Assembly (NCBI GenBank): GCA_937898525.1
Contig: CALCBC010000022.1
Span: 1-53,626 of the forward strand
Reading direction: 5' to 3'
Length of the DNA stretch: 53,626 nt
Origin: an uncultured Sphingomonadales bacterium
GTDB taxonomy: Bacteria; Pseudomonadota; Alphaproteobacteria; Sphingomonadales; Sphingomonadaceae
Part shown: positions 9,385 through 18,735 of the stretch, piece by piece
How positions within the stretch are numbered: the stretch's first letter is position 1
Layout of the letters: each line of letters starts with the position of its first letter
Made by a program: the position numbers and the translations under genes
Notes under the pieces: generated by a model
What the model was told of the DNA's origin: nothing
What the model saw: the letters and a program-made list of their open reading frames with translations, nothing else
The model's database searches: none

Positions 9385-10983
9385 CTAACGAGGGCTTTGC
9401 CGCAAGGCAACGACAGCAAGGGCAAGGAATAGTATCGCCCAGCCAAACGCCAGCAGGTTGCCGAGCCGGGCGAACACCGTCGGGGGCAGAGCCGGCGGAA
9501 CCAGCCCGTCGATCCGACCGGCCTCGTCCGTGGGCAGGTGGTCGCGGACCACGCCCCGGGCATCGATCACCGCGCTGATCCCGGTGGTGGTCGCGCGCAG
9601 CACCGGGAGCCCCTCCTCGATCGCCCGCATGCGTGCCTGGGCGAGGTGCTGCGGCGGGCCGAACGGGCCGAACCAGCCGTCGTTCGACGGGTTGAAGATG
9701 TAGTCGGGTCGCGCGCTGCGATGGACGACCTCGCCCGAGAACACGATCTCGTAGCAGATCTGAATCCCGGCCTTGCCAAGGGCACCGAGGTCGAGCGTGC
9801 GAGGGCCCGGGCCGGGGATGAAGTCGATCGCCCCCGGGACCAGCCGCGACAGCCCGATCGGCTCGAGCAGCGAGCGCATCGGCAGATATTCGCCGTAGGG
9901 GACGAGGTGCGCCTTGGCGTAGCCCCCGCGGATGTCTCCCTCGGCGTCGATAGCGGTGACTGCGTTGTACGCGCCGGTCACGGTCTCGCCGTCGAATTCG
10001 AGGTCGACCGCACCGGTCAGCAGCAGGCTGCCGGGGCCGATGATCCGCCCGATCCGCTGGCGCGCGAGATCCGGGTCTCCGAACGCGGTCCGGGACAGAT
10101 AGAAGCGCGCAGGGTAGCCCGGGCGAAGGTAATCGGAGAGGCCGGATTCGGGCCACAGCACAAGCCGGCTCGCGCCGGGCTCGCGCGGCACGGTGAGGTC
10201 GGCGAGCGTGCGGAAGTTGCCTGCGAAGTAGGCCGGATCGTTGATCTGCGCCTGCGCGAGGTTCGGCTGGACCAGCGTGACGCGCAGCGTCCCCTCGCGC
10301 GCCGCCGGCGCCGGGAGATACATGCCGGCCGCGAGCAGCGCGGCGACGAGGGCGGCGGGCACCCACCGTCGCTCGCGCACGAGCAGCGCCAGCGCCGCGG
10401 CCGCGAGTACTGCGATACCCGAAAGCGCGTAGGTCCCGGTCCACGGCGACAGCGCGGCGAGGCCCGGCCGGTCGAACGGGCCGAGCAGGACCATTGCAAA
10501 CGGGTTCCAGGCATAGCCGGTGAACACCTGCGACCGGAGCAGCTCGGAAACGGTCCAGCACCCGGCGAAGGCGAGCGCCAGCGGCCAGCCGAGGAGCGGC
10601 GGCCCGGCGAGGCCCGCGATCGCGCGGGCGCCGAGGGCGGCCACTGCCGGATAGACCGCGAGGTAGAGGGAAAGGAGGGGCACCGCGGCCCAACCGAGGA
10701 TCGCGGGCATCTCGGCCTGATGGGTGAAGGCCTCGGCGATCCAGTTGTTCGAGAAGGTGAAGTGGGCGACGCCGAACAGCCAGCCGAGCACGACGGCGCT
10801 CTTCGCATCGCGCGTTGTCGCGATCAGGGCGACGAAAGCGCCCATCGCGGCGAGCGCCAGCGGCCACAGTCCGAGCGGCTCGAACCCTGATGCCGACAGC
10901 AGGCCGAGAACCACCGCCGTCAGACGGGGGTGTTCGACCGATCGTTGCCAGAGGTCAGCCGGCCAGTGCGTGATCCGCGCCAT
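9385..10983 (-). CDS. lnt: Apolipoprotein N-acyltransferase
   Basis: A 532-residue inner-membrane enzyme that adds the third acyl chain to lipoproteins. Several hydrophobic segments fill about the first 200 residues, followed by a periplasmic nitrilase-like domain with the expected catalytic residues: Glu in LLWPESGL, Lys in YAKAHLVPYGEY and Cys in GIQICYEIVF. A last membrane segment follows at the C-terminus. The start ATG at 10983 lies 38 bases from the DUF4167 stop. Confidence 0.96.
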   Translation of the reverse strand: MARITHWPADLWQRSVEHPRLTAVVLGLLSASGFEPLGLWPLALAAMGAFVALIATTRDAKSAVVLGWLFGVAHFTFSNNWIAEAFTHQAEMPAILGWAAVPLLSLYLAVYPAVAALGARAIAGLAGPPLLGWPLALAFAGCWTVSELLRSQVFTGYAWNPFAMVLLGPFDRPGLAALSPWTGTYALSGIAVLAAAALALLVRERRWVPAALVAALLAAGMYLPAPAAREGTLRVTLVQPNLAQAQINDPAYFAGNFRTLADLTVPREPGASRLVLWPESGLSDYLRPGYPARFYLSRTAFGDPDLARQRIGRIIGPGSLLLTGAVDLEFDGETVTGAYNAVTAIDAEGDIRGGYAKAHLVPYGEYLPMRSLLEPIGLSRLVPGAIDFIPGPGPRTLDLGALGKAGIQICYEIVFSGEVVHRSARPDYIFNPSNDGWFGPFGPPQHLAQARMRAIEEGLPVLRATTTGISAVIDARGVVRDHLPTDEAGRIDGLVPPALPPTVFARLGNLLAFGWAILFLALAVVALRQSPR

Positions 10984-11021
10984 GCCGCGTCAGTGGCTCG
11001 GCGCGCCTCGCCGCGCAAGCG

Positions 11022-11687
11022 TCAGCTGACTGCCTCGAGCGCCTCTTCGCCGCCCTCGTCGGTGCGCGGGCGTCGCCGGCGAGTCGACGCGCGCCGCGGC
11101 GCCTCCTCGTCGCGAGCGATCGACGGCGGCAGGATGCCCGCGTCGATCGCGCCGTTCTCCTCGGCCTCGGCCTCGGCCGCCGGTTCGCTGCCGTTGGCCG
11201 GCCGGTTGCGGCTGCGCGAGCGGCGGCTGCGCGTGTCGCGGGTGAACGGGTTCTCCTCGACGTCGGCCGGATCGATCTCGTCGCCTTCGATCGCGCGCTC
11301 GCCTTCCTCGAGGGGTGCTTCCTCTCGCGTCTCCCGCCGGGGCTGCCGCTCGCGGTTGCGGTCGGTTTCCTCGGTGTCGTCGAACTCGTCGACGTCATCG
11401 AGCGCCTGCTCGCGATCGTGGTCGCGCCGCGGGCGCTGCTCTTCCTTCTGCGCGCGCATGTCGGCGATCACGCGGAAGTAATGGTCGGCGAACTGCAGAT
11501 AGTACTCGGTCTGCACACGGTCGCCGTTGAGCGAGGCGTCGTGCGCCAGCTTCTTGTACTTCTCGAGCATCTGCGGCGCGTTGCCGCGCGCGCGGCTGTC
11601 GATCCGGTTCGCCTGGTTGCCTCCGCCCTGGCCGCCACGATTCCCGCCACGGCCGCGCCGGCGATTCTGATTGCGATTCTGGTTCAA
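11022..11687 (-). CDS. DUF4167 domain-containing protein
   Basis: A 221-residue protein of the alphaproteobacterial DUF4167 family. It begins with an Asn/Arg/Gly-rich stretch (LNQNRNQNRRRGRGGNRG), followed by the conserved core NAPQMLEKYKKLAHDAS and VQTEYYLQFADHYFRVI (about residues 30-80), then a long low-complexity charged tail. The frame is open far upstream through prmC; the TTG at 11687 is chosen because it starts the family N-terminus and has AAGGAA upstream. It is downstream of prmC, prfA and hisS, its usual neighbours. The function is unknown; an RNA-binding role is only suggested by the RG-rich start. Confidence 0.82.
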   Translation of the reverse strand: MNQNRNQNRRRGRGGNRGGQGGGNQANRIDSRARGNAPQMLEKYKKLAHDASLNGDRVQTEYYLQFADHYFRVIADMRAQKEEQRPRRDHDREQALDDVDEFDDTEETDRNRERQPRRETREEAPLEEGERAIEGDEIDPADVEENPFTRDTRSRRSRSRNRPANGSEPAAEAEAEENGAIDAGILPPSIARDEEAPRRASTRRRRPRTDEGGEEALEAVS

Positions 11688-11905
11688 AGGAAATTCGCTT
11701 CCTTGCCTTAAGACCGGAATCCCGGTCGCGTGACCCCCTCCACGGCGCTCGTTAGCGCTCCGTGGTCTCCATCTGCGCGATTTAGCGGTCGTACGGCCGC
11801 GGATACTCAAGCAAATGATGGAGTGTGCAGGCGCGGTGCCGGCTTTCGCCTCGCCACCGCTGGCCTGAGCCCAGAGGTAGTGAGTCGAAACCCATTTGCC
11901 AAGCC

Positions 11906-12736
11906 CTAATCGGTGCGCCGCAGCACGAGCGCGCGCGGGCGTCCGCCGAGATCGCGCCTGAGTTCGGTGGCAAAGCGGGCGTCGGCGGCGATCCCCGCTA
12001 CGGCCTCGGCCTGGGTGGCGCCGATCTCGAGGACGGCGACTCCCGAGGGGGCCAGCAGCCCGGGCAGTTGCGGGACGAGGACGCGATAGGCATCGAGCCC
12101 GTCGGAGCCGGCGAACAGCGCCCCGGCAGGTTCCCATTCGCGCACGGCCGGGGCGATGGGGGCGTCGTCTTCGACATAGGGCGGATTGGCGAGCACCAGG
12201 CCGAACGGGCCGAGATCGTCCGCCCAGCCCGGTTCGTCCCAGTCGCGCCGCAACAGCTGCACCCGTTCGCCCAGCCCCCAGAGCGCGGCATTGGTGGACG
12301 TTGCCGTCAGCGCTTCCGTGGCGCGATCGATGCCCACGCCGGTGGCCTGCGGCCGCTCGGCGAGGACGGTCAGCAGCAGCGCGCCCGAACCCACGCCGCA
12401 GTCGAGCACACGCGTCGGTGCCGGACAGGCTTCCAGCGCCGCGGCCACCGTCGTCTCGCTGTCCATCCGCGGGATCAGCACGCCCGGCGCGACGACGAAC
12501 TCGCGGCCGTAGAATTCCTTGCGCCCGAGGATGTAGGCGACCGGCTCGTGGGCTTCGCGGCGTTCGACCAGGCCGGCGAAGCTTTCGGGCACCGCGCTCT
12601 GCATGTGCCGCAGCAGCAGGTCCGATCGCGTGACGCCGAGGGCGTGGGCCATCAGCAGCTCGGCGTCGAGCCGGGCGGTGTCGGAGGTCGCCGCGAGGCG
12701 GGCGGCGGCGTCGCGGAGAGTTTCGGCGACTGTCAT
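11906..12736 (-). CDS. prmC: Peptide chain release factor N5-glutamine methyltransferase
   Basis: A 276-residue SAM-dependent methyltransferase that methylates the glutamine of the GGQ motif of release factors. The catalytic NPPY motif is at residues 184-187, and the SAM-binding loop DCGVGSGALLL around residue 111 is a slight variant of the usual GTGSG. It lies just downstream of its substrate gene prfA, separated by a repeat element (12738-12824). Confidence 0.95.
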   Translation of the reverse strand: MTVAETLRDAAARLAATSDTARLDAELLMAHALGVTRSDLLLRHMQSAVPESFAGLVERREAHEPVAYILGRKEFYGREFVVAPGVLIPRMDSETTVAAALEACPAPTRVLDCGVGSGALLLTVLAERPQATGVGIDRATEALTATSTNAALWGLGERVQLLRRDWDEPGWADDLGPFGLVLANPPYVEDDAPIAPAVREWEPAGALFAGSDGLDAYRVLVPQLPGLLAPSGVAVLEIGATQAEAVAGIAADARFATELRRDLGGRPRALVLRRTD

Positions 12737-12737
12737 C

Positions 12738-12824
12738 CTTCGACAAGCTCAGGGTGGGCCGCTTTCGCGGACTCCGGATGTGCGGGTGTCGACCCACCCT
12801 CCGCTCGGGCCGAGCCTGTCGAAG
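12738..12824. repeat. Dispersed imperfect inverted repeat between prfA and prmC
   Basis: Left arm CTTCGACA-a-GCTC-AGGGTGGG (12738-12758) pairs with CCCACCCT (12793-12800) and GAGC-c-TGTCGAAG (12812-12824), giving a long imperfect hairpin. The CTTCGACAAGCTCAGG / GAGCCTGTCGAAG words recur widely in sphingomonad genomes. It fills most of the 119-base gap inside an operon. Confidence 0.75.
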
Positions 12825-12855
12825 CACGCTCGCGATGAGCGGATCGAAGCACGCC

Positions 12856-13923
12856 TTACTCCCCCAGCGCGGCCAGGCGCTTGGCTTCGTCCTCGGCGAT
12901 CAGCGCGTCGATCAGCTCGCCGAGGCCCGGGCCGGCGAGCACTTCGTCGAGCTTGTGCAGCGTCAGGCCGATGCGGTGGTCGGTCACCCGGCCCTGCGGG
13001 AAGTTGTAGGTGCGGATGCGCTCCGAGCGGTCGCCGGAGCCGACCATCGCCTTGCGCGCTTCGGCCTCGGCGCCGTGGGCTTCCTCGCGGCGCTTCTCGA
13101 ACAGCCGCGCGCGCAGCACCTGCATCGCCTTGGCGCGATTCTTGTGCTGGCTGCGCTCGTCCTGCATCGCCACGACGATCCCGGTCGGGATGTGAGTGAT
13201 GCGCACCGCGGAGTCGGTGGTGTTGACGTGCTGCCCCCCGGCGCCCGACGAGCGGTAGATGTCGATCCTCAGATCGTTCTCGTCGATCGTCATGTCGACC
13301 TCGGTCGGCTCGGGCAGAACCGCCACGGTTGCCGCCGAGGTATGGATACGCCCGCCGCTCTCGGTCACCGGCACCCGCTGCACGCGGTGCACCCCGCTCT
13401 CGAACTTGAGCTTGGCGAACACGCCGGTGCCCGAGACGTTGGCGACGATCTCCTTGAACCCGCCGATGTCCGACGCGCTCATCGAGATCGGCTCGACCTT
13501 CCACCCCTGGTCGGCCGCGTAGCGCTCGTACATCCGGTAGAGGTCGGCCGCGAACAGCGCCGCCTCCTCGCCGCCGGTGCCGGCACGGATCTCGAGCATC
13601 GCCGGCCGCGCGTCGGCCGCGTCGCGCGGCAGCATCGCCACCGCGAGGCGGCGCTCGGCCTCGGGCAGCTTCTCGCGCAGCTCGGCCAGTTCCTCGTCGG
13701 CGAGCGCCTTCATCTCGGGGTCTTCGGCCAGCGCGGCAAGCTGGGCGATCTCGGCGCGCATCTCGCGCACTTCCTGCGCGGCCTTGGCGACCGGCTCGAG
13801 CTCGGCATAGTCGCGGCTCGCCGCAACGAACGCTTCGCCCTCGAGCTGCCCTGAGGCCAGCCGCGCCTCGAGCTCGGCGAAGCGGTTCGCGATCTGCGCG
13901 AGACGCTCTTCGGGGATGGTCAT
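12856..13923 (-). CDS. prfA: Peptide chain release factor 1
   Basis: A 355-residue class I release factor that ends translation at UAA and UAG. The GGQ motif that triggers peptidyl-tRNA hydrolysis is at residues 229-231, within SSGAGGQHVNTTDSAVR. The open frame reaches 20 codons further upstream through repeat DNA; the ATG at 13923 (MTIPEERLAQIANRF) gives the normal family N-terminus. It lies between hisS and prmC. Confidence 0.97.
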   Translation of the reverse strand: MTIPEERLAQIANRFAELEARLASGQLEGEAFVAASRDYAELEPVAKAAQEVREMRAEIAQLAALAEDPEMKALADEELAELREKLPEAERRLAVAMLPRDAADARPAMLEIRAGTGGEEAALFAADLYRMYERYAADQGWKVEPISMSASDIGGFKEIVANVSGTGVFAKLKFESGVHRVQRVPVTESGGRIHTSAATVAVLPEPTEVDMTIDENDLRIDIYRSSGAGGQHVNTTDSAVRITHIPTGIVVAMQDERSQHKNRAKAMQVLRARLFEKRREEAHGAEAEARKAMVGSGDRSERIRTYNFPQGRVTDHRIGLTLHKLDEVLAGPGLGELIDALIAEDEAKRLAALGE

Positions 13924-13951
13924 AGCGCCTGCCGCATCCAGCCAAACTTCG

Positions 13952-14039
13952 TCATCCCCGCGAAAGCGGGGACCCAGTCGCAATCATGATTTCCCTGCGC
14001 CAAATGAGAGATGGGCCCTGAAACAGGTTCAGGGTGACG
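13952..14039. repeat. Two short palindromic repeats between hisS and prfA
   Basis: The first unit has stem CCCCGC-gaaa-GCGGGG (13956-13971) in the context GTCATCCCCGCGAAAGCGGG. The second, CCCTGAA-acagg-TTCAGGG-TGACG, lies at 14016-14039. The outer ends GTCATC and GGTGAC face each other, so the two halves form a composite element that fills the hisS-prfA gap. Confidence 0.75.
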
Positions 14040-14056
14040 ACGAAGGAGGGCGCGGA

Positions 14057-15313
14057 TCATGAGGCCTGCGCCAGCACCAGCGGGGTGACAATCTCGTCGA
14101 TCTTCGCGGTCCACTCCTCCGGTCCGCGCAACGCGCGGACGACCTGGCTGTCGTCGTGATCGAACCCGAGGATCACCCGTGCGTCCATCTTGACCGCCTT
14201 GTCGAAGCGCTTGCGCGGCGAGCCGCTGGCGACGATCTCGGTCGAGAATCCGGCACGGCGGAGCTGCGCCAGCACCTGTTGCGCTACAGTCAGCGCCCGG
14301 TCGTCCTCGACCGCGAGCACGACATCGAGGGCGTCTACGGCCGCTTTGCCGGCGTCCCTGACCAGCATGGCCAGACGCTCGATTCCCGCGGCCCAGCCGA
14401 CTGCCGGGGTGTGGTGGCCGCCGAGCGTCTCGATCAGCCCGTCGTAACGCCCGCCGCCGAGCACCGTCCCCTGCGCGCCGAGGCGGTCGGTGACGAACTC
14501 GAAGGCGGTGTGGCGATAGTAGTCGAGCCCGCGCACCAGCGTCGGCGCGCGGTGCCACTTCACCCCGGTGGCATCGAGCCCGTCGCATATCGCGAGGAAA
14601 TAGCGCTCGGCCTCGCCCGAGAGGAAATCGTCGATCCGCGGCGCGTCGTGGACCAGGGCCTGGTCGCGCGGGTCCTTGCTGTCGAGGATGCGCAGCGGGT
14701 TCTTGTGCAGCCGCTCGCGCGAGTCCTCGCTGAGCGCGTCCTCGGCCTCGCGGAAATGCTCGACCAGCGCCATGCGCCAGGCCTCGCGGCTCGGCGCGTC
14801 GCCCAGGGTGTTGAGCTGCAGCGTCACCCCGTCGGCGATACCGAGCTCCTTCAAGAGCTGATCGGCCATCGCCAGCAGCTCGACGTCGGCCTGCGGCTCC
14901 GCGGCGCCGATGATCTCGGCGTCGAGCTGGTGGAACTGGCGATAGCGGCCCTTCTGCGGGCGCTCGTAGCGGAACAGCGGGCCGTGGGTGGCGACCTTGA
15001 GCGGGGCGTACTGCTGCCAGCCGTCGGTCAGGTAGGCGCGGGCGATGCCGGCGGTGAACTCGGGGCGCAAGGTGAGCGATTCGCCGCCGCGGTCCTCGAA
15101 GGTGTACATTTCCTTCGAGACCACGTCGGTGGTCTCGCCGAGCGAGCGGGAGAACACCTCGGTCTTCTCGAACACCGGCATCTCGACCCGGCGGAAGCGG
15201 TAGAGCTTGCGGACCCGCTCGAAGGTCTCGACCACGTGGGCGAACGCCTCGGCCTCGGCGCCGAAGATGTCCTGCGTGCCGCGGATGGGGCGTGGGGTCT
15301 CGATCTTGCTCAT
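14057..15313 (-). CDS. hisS: Histidine--tRNA ligase
   Basis: A 418-residue class II aminoacyl-tRNA synthetase charging tRNA-His. Motif 2 is seen in GPLFRYERPQKGRYRQFHQ, the histidine-binding region around VRGLDYYRHTAFEF, and motif 3 in GGGRYDGLIETLGG. The C-terminal anticodon-binding domain covers roughly the last 90 residues. It is the first gene of the hisS-prfA-prmC-DUF4167 group. Confidence 0.97.
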   Translation of the reverse strand: MSKIETPRPIRGTQDIFGAEAEAFAHVVETFERVRKLYRFRRVEMPVFEKTEVFSRSLGETTDVVSKEMYTFEDRGGESLTLRPEFTAGIARAYLTDGWQQYAPLKVATHGPLFRYERPQKGRYRQFHQLDAEIIGAAEPQADVELLAMADQLLKELGIADGVTLQLNTLGDAPSREAWRMALVEHFREAEDALSEDSRERLHKNPLRILDSKDPRDQALVHDAPRIDDFLSGEAERYFLAICDGLDATGVKWHRAPTLVRGLDYYRHTAFEFVTDRLGAQGTVLGGGRYDGLIETLGGHHTPAVGWAAGIERLAMLVRDAGKAAVDALDVVLAVEDDRALTVAQQVLAQLRRAGFSTEIVASGSPRKRFDKAVKMDARVILGFDHDDSQVVRALRGPEEWTAKIDEIVTPLVLAQAS

Positions 15314-15381
15314 TCTGGCCTGCTCATCGTGGCGCGGCGCTTATCCCAAAGCCGGGTGGTTTGAAACCGCCCCTCGTTCTT

Positions 15382-15410
15382 CGTCATCCTGAAACAAGTT
15401 CAGGATGACG
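15382..15410. repeat. Perfect palindromic repeat upstream of hisS
   Basis: Arms CGTCATCCTGAA (15382-15393) and TTCAGGATGACG (15399-15410) are exact complements around ACAAG. It is the cleanest copy of the family also seen at 14016-14039 and 29334-29357. It lies between the divergent hisS and M61 peptidase genes. Confidence 0.85.
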
Positions 15411-15494
15411 GTGGAGGGGCGGGAAGTGTTCGCGGGCGAGCCGTTCGACGAGCGGGCGGTTGCGCACGATACCGCATGCCGCCAGAACGGGCGG

Positions 15495-17429
15495 ATGACC
15501 AAAGTCCGCCTGGCCGCCGCCCTCTCCGCCGCGCTGCTGCTCGCGCCTGCCGCCTCCGCCCAGAACGGAGTCCGCTCCGCGCCGCTCGCCGCTCCGCTGC
15601 CCCCGGCGATCCCCGCGGCGCAGGACGTGCCGTTCCCGGGGACGATCACGCTCGAGATCGACGCGACCGACCTCGAGCGCGCGATCTACCGCGTGCGCGA
15701 GACGATCCCGGTGCCGCCGGGCATGCGGGAGATGGTGCTGCAGCTGCCCGAGTGGCTCCCGGGAAAGCACGGCCCGCGCGGCCCGATGAACCTGCTCGCC
15801 GACCTGCACTTCGAGGTCGACGGCCGCCCGGCCACGTGGACCCGCGATCCGGTGGAGGTCTACGCCTTCCGCGTGCCGCTGCCCGAAGGCGCGCGCGAGA
15901 TTACGGCGAGCTTCGTCCACACCTCGCCGCTGCAGACCAGCGAGGGGCGGATCACGATGACCCGCGAGATGCTCAACCTGCAGTGGGAGGCGATGAGCCT
16001 CTATCCGGCGGGGCACTACGTGCGCCAGATCCGGGTGACGCCGACGGTAACCTTCCCGCAGGGCTGGACCGTGTTCACCGCGCTCGACGGGCAGCGGCAG
16101 CAGGGCAACCGGGTGACCTGGGACACCGTCGACTACGAGACGCTGGTCGATTCGCCGATCTTCGCCGGGGCCTACGCCGACGAGTGGGATCTCGGCCACG
16201 CGGTGCGCATCGGCGTCGTCGCCGACGAGGCGCGGCTGCTCGCGGCGAAGCCCGAGCACCTCGTCCCGTTCCGCAAGCTGGTCGAGGAATCGTTTGCGGT
16301 ATTCGGCCCAGGCCATTTCGACCGCTACACCTTCCTGCTTGCGCTGACCGACCGGCTCGGCGGGATCGGCCTCGAGCACCAGCGCTCGAGCGAGAACGAC
16401 TACGAGCCCGAGGCCTTCCTCAAATGGGACGAGCTCGCCTGGAGCCGCAACGTGATCCCGCACGAGTTCGTGCACAGCTGGAACGGCAAGTACCGCCGTC
16501 CCGAGGGCCTGTGGACGCCCGATTACCGCGAACCGATGCGCGGCCAGCTGCTGTGGCTCTACGAAGGGCAGACGCAGTTCTGGGGCTGGATCCTCGCCGC
16601 GCGCTCGGGCGTGCAGCCGAAGGACGTCGTGCTCGGCGCGATCGCCAACAACGCCGGGTTCTACTCGATGCAGGCCGGGCGCGGCTGGCGCTCGGTCGAG
16701 GACACCACGGCCGACCCGATCACCAACGCGCGGCGCCCGCTGCCGCACGCCTCGATGAGCCGCAGCGAGGACTATTACAGCGAAGGCCTGATGGTCTGGC
16801 TCGAGGCCGACCAGATCATCCGCCAGGGCACCAACGGCCGCCGCGGGCTCGACGACTTCGCGCGGCGCTTCTTCGGCGCGGGCGAAGGCGACCTCGGCCA
16901 GCGGACCTACAGCTTCGACGACGTCGTCGCCGAGCTCGATGCGGTCTATCCGTACGACTGGGCGGCGTTCCTCACCACGCGCCTGCGCGAGCCCGCGCAG
17001 CCGCCGCCGCTCGCGGGAGTCGAGCTGGGTGGGTACCGCCTCGTGTGGAAGGAGGAACCCAATCCCTACGAAAAGGGCCGCATGGCCGGCGGCGGCTACC
17101 TGAACCTGCAGAACTCGCTCGGCATCAACGTCGACTCCAAGGGCGAGGTCACGATGTCGCTGTGGGGCAGCCCTGCGTTCGACGCCGGCGTGGTCCGCGG
17201 GACGCAGATCGTCGCGGTCGACGGCGAGGCCTACAGCGCCGACCGGCTCAAGCGCGCGATCACCGCGATGAAGGACGGCAGCGGGGCGATCGAGCTGCTG
17301 GTCAAGCGCGGCGACCGCTACCTCGAGGTGCCGATCGGCTACCACGGCGGACTGCGCTATCCGTGGATCGAGCGCGTCGGCGAGCGCGAGACGGGGCTCG
17401 ACCGGCTGCTCGAGCCCCGGACGCGGTAG
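15495..17429 (+). CDS. M61 family metallopeptidase with PDZ domain
   Basis: A 644-residue secreted zinc peptidase of the glycyl-aminopeptidase family. The signal peptide is MTKVRLAAALSAALLLAPAA up to about residue 22. The zinc motif HEFVH (residues 323-327) is followed by a typical downstream YEGQTQFWGW segment. A PDZ domain occupies the C-terminal part (about residues 530-620), around SLGINVDSKGEVTMSLWGS. The frame is open upstream of 15495, but that ATG gives the signal peptide. It ends 16 bases from the convergent flavin oxidoreductase. The peptide substrate is unknown. Confidence 0.92.
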   Translation: MTKVRLAAALSAALLLAPAASAQNGVRSAPLAAPLPPAIPAAQDVPFPGTITLEIDATDLERAIYRVRETIPVPPGMREMVLQLPEWLPGKHGPRGPMNLLADLHFEVDGRPATWTRDPVEVYAFRVPLPEGAREITASFVHTSPLQTSEGRITMTREMLNLQWEAMSLYPAGHYVRQIRVTPTVTFPQGWTVFTALDGQRQQGNRVTWDTVDYETLVDSPIFAGAYADEWDLGHAVRIGVVADEARLLAAKPEHLVPFRKLVEESFAVFGPGHFDRYTFLLALTDRLGGIGLEHQRSSENDYEPEAFLKWDELAWSRNVIPHEFVHSWNGKYRRPEGLWTPDYREPMRGQLLWLYEGQTQFWGWILAARSGVQPKDVVLGAIANNAGFYSMQAGRGWRSVEDTTADPITNARRPLPHASMSRSEDYYSEGLMVWLEADQIIRQGTNGRRGLDDFARRFFGAGEGDLGQRTYSFDDVVAELDAVYPYDWAAFLTTRLREPAQPPPLAGVELGGYRLVWKEEPNPYEKGRMAGGGYLNLQNSLGINVDSKGEVTMSLWGSPAFDAGVVRGTQIVAVDGEAYSADRLKRAITAMKDGSGAIELLVKRGDRYLEVPIGYHGGLRYPWIERVGERETGLDRLLEPRTR

Positions 17430-17445
17430 CGCGCCCCTTTCGTCC

Positions 17446-18555
17446 CTATTCCGCCGCTTCGAGGAAGCGGTCGTCGATCGAGGCCTCGGCTTCCCAGCTC
17501 TTGAGCTCGGGCAGCACCTTCTCGGCGAACAGGTGGATGTTCTTGCGCGCTTCTTCCCTGGGCATGCCGCCGAAGTGGACGTGCGGGAAGAAGCCCTGCG
17601 GCTTGTATATTTCCTTGAGCTCCCACATCCGCTCGAGGATCATCTGCGGCGTGCCGGTCACCGCCCCCTTCGAGAAGTCCTCGACGTAAGGCTCGATCGC
17701 CTCGGGCGCGAGGACCATCTTCTCGTAGTGTTCATAGCCCTTGATCGTGGGGAATACGCCCGGCGTGTCCAGGTGATAGTTCCGGATCGCCGCGCGCATC
17801 GTGTTGGCGAGGTACTTGCGCCCCTGCAGTTCGGCGTACTCGGCGCTCTCGTCGACGTAGTAGTTGCCGCTCAGCATCGGCGGAGGAGGGCTCGAGTCCG
17901 GCCCGTTCACTTCCTTCCACACCTCGGTGTACTTGTCGGGCGGGACGTCCTTGCCGCGCTGGGGCAGCATCAGCACCATGTTGCCGCAGCCCATCCGCGC
18001 GGCGGTGTACATCGAATTGCCCGACAGCGAGCCGCAGAACTTGCGCCCCTCGAAGCTCTTGATCGGCCGCGGGCGCAGTTCGCTTCGCGCGAGGCGGCCG
18101 TAGGCGCCTTCGCCCTCGATCACGCCTGTCTCGAGCGCGGTGCAGACCAGCTCGAGGCCGTCGTTGTAGAGGTCGCGGCTCTTGTTCATGTCGATCCCGA
18201 GCCCGGCGAATTCGTGCTGCGCGAGGCCTCCGCCGAAACCGAGGATCACCCGCCCGTTGGAGAGGATGTCGAGGTTGACGATCTTCTCGACCAGCCGCGC
18301 CGGGTTGTGCCAGGGCACGATGATGCACTGGGTGCCGAGCTTCACGTGCCGGGTCTTCGCCGCAATGTAGGTCAGCAACTGCAGCGGGTCGTTCGACATC
18401 GAGTAGTCGGAGAAATGGTGTTCGGTGATCCACACCGAATCGAATCCGAGTTCCTCCGCCAGCAGCAGGTGTTCGATTTCCTCGCGGATGAACTCCGCGT
18501 CGGGTCCGCTGCGGCCCCCCTGGTGGGCGAAGCCGGTGGCCAGGCCTACGTGCAT
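17446..18555 (-). CDS. LLM class flavin-dependent oxidoreductase
   Basis: A 369-residue protein of the bacterial-luciferase-like TIM-barrel family, which uses F420 or reduced FMN. The N-terminal stretch with EEIEHLLLAEELGFDSVWIT and the barrel segment GFGGGLAQHEFAGLG fit the family. Members act as monooxygenases or dehydrogenases on many small molecules; the substrate here is not recognisable. It is divergent from ppa across 180 bases, where no clear operator was seen. Confidence 0.88.
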   Translation of the reverse strand: MHVGLATGFAHQGGRSGPDAEFIREEIEHLLLAEELGFDSVWITEHHFSDYSMSNDPLQLLTYIAAKTRHVKLGTQCIIVPWHNPARLVEKIVNLDILSNGRVILGFGGGLAQHEFAGLGIDMNKSRDLYNDGLELVCTALETGVIEGEGAYGRLARSELRPRPIKSFEGRKFCGSLSGNSMYTAARMGCGNMVLMLPQRGKDVPPDKYTEVWKEVNGPDSSPPPPMLSGNYYVDESAEYAELQGRKYLANTMRAAIRNYHLDTPGVFPTIKGYEHYEKMVLAPEAIEPYVEDFSKGAVTGTPQMILERMWELKEIYKPQGFFPHVHFGGMPREEARKNIHLFAEKVLPELKSWEAEASIDDRFLEAAE

Positions 18556-18735
18556 CTTGCGCTCCTTCTCCCGCGGTGGTCGGCGCCTGCCGGCGCTCTT
18601 GCCGCCTTGTCCCGTCTACGATGCCCGACTTCGCGCATGGCGGCAATTCGCCTCTCGCCAACCCGGCGCGCATCGCCTAGGGGCCGCGCAAAAACATGGG
18701 AGGGGTGCCGTTCCACCTTACGGAAGTGAGCATCC

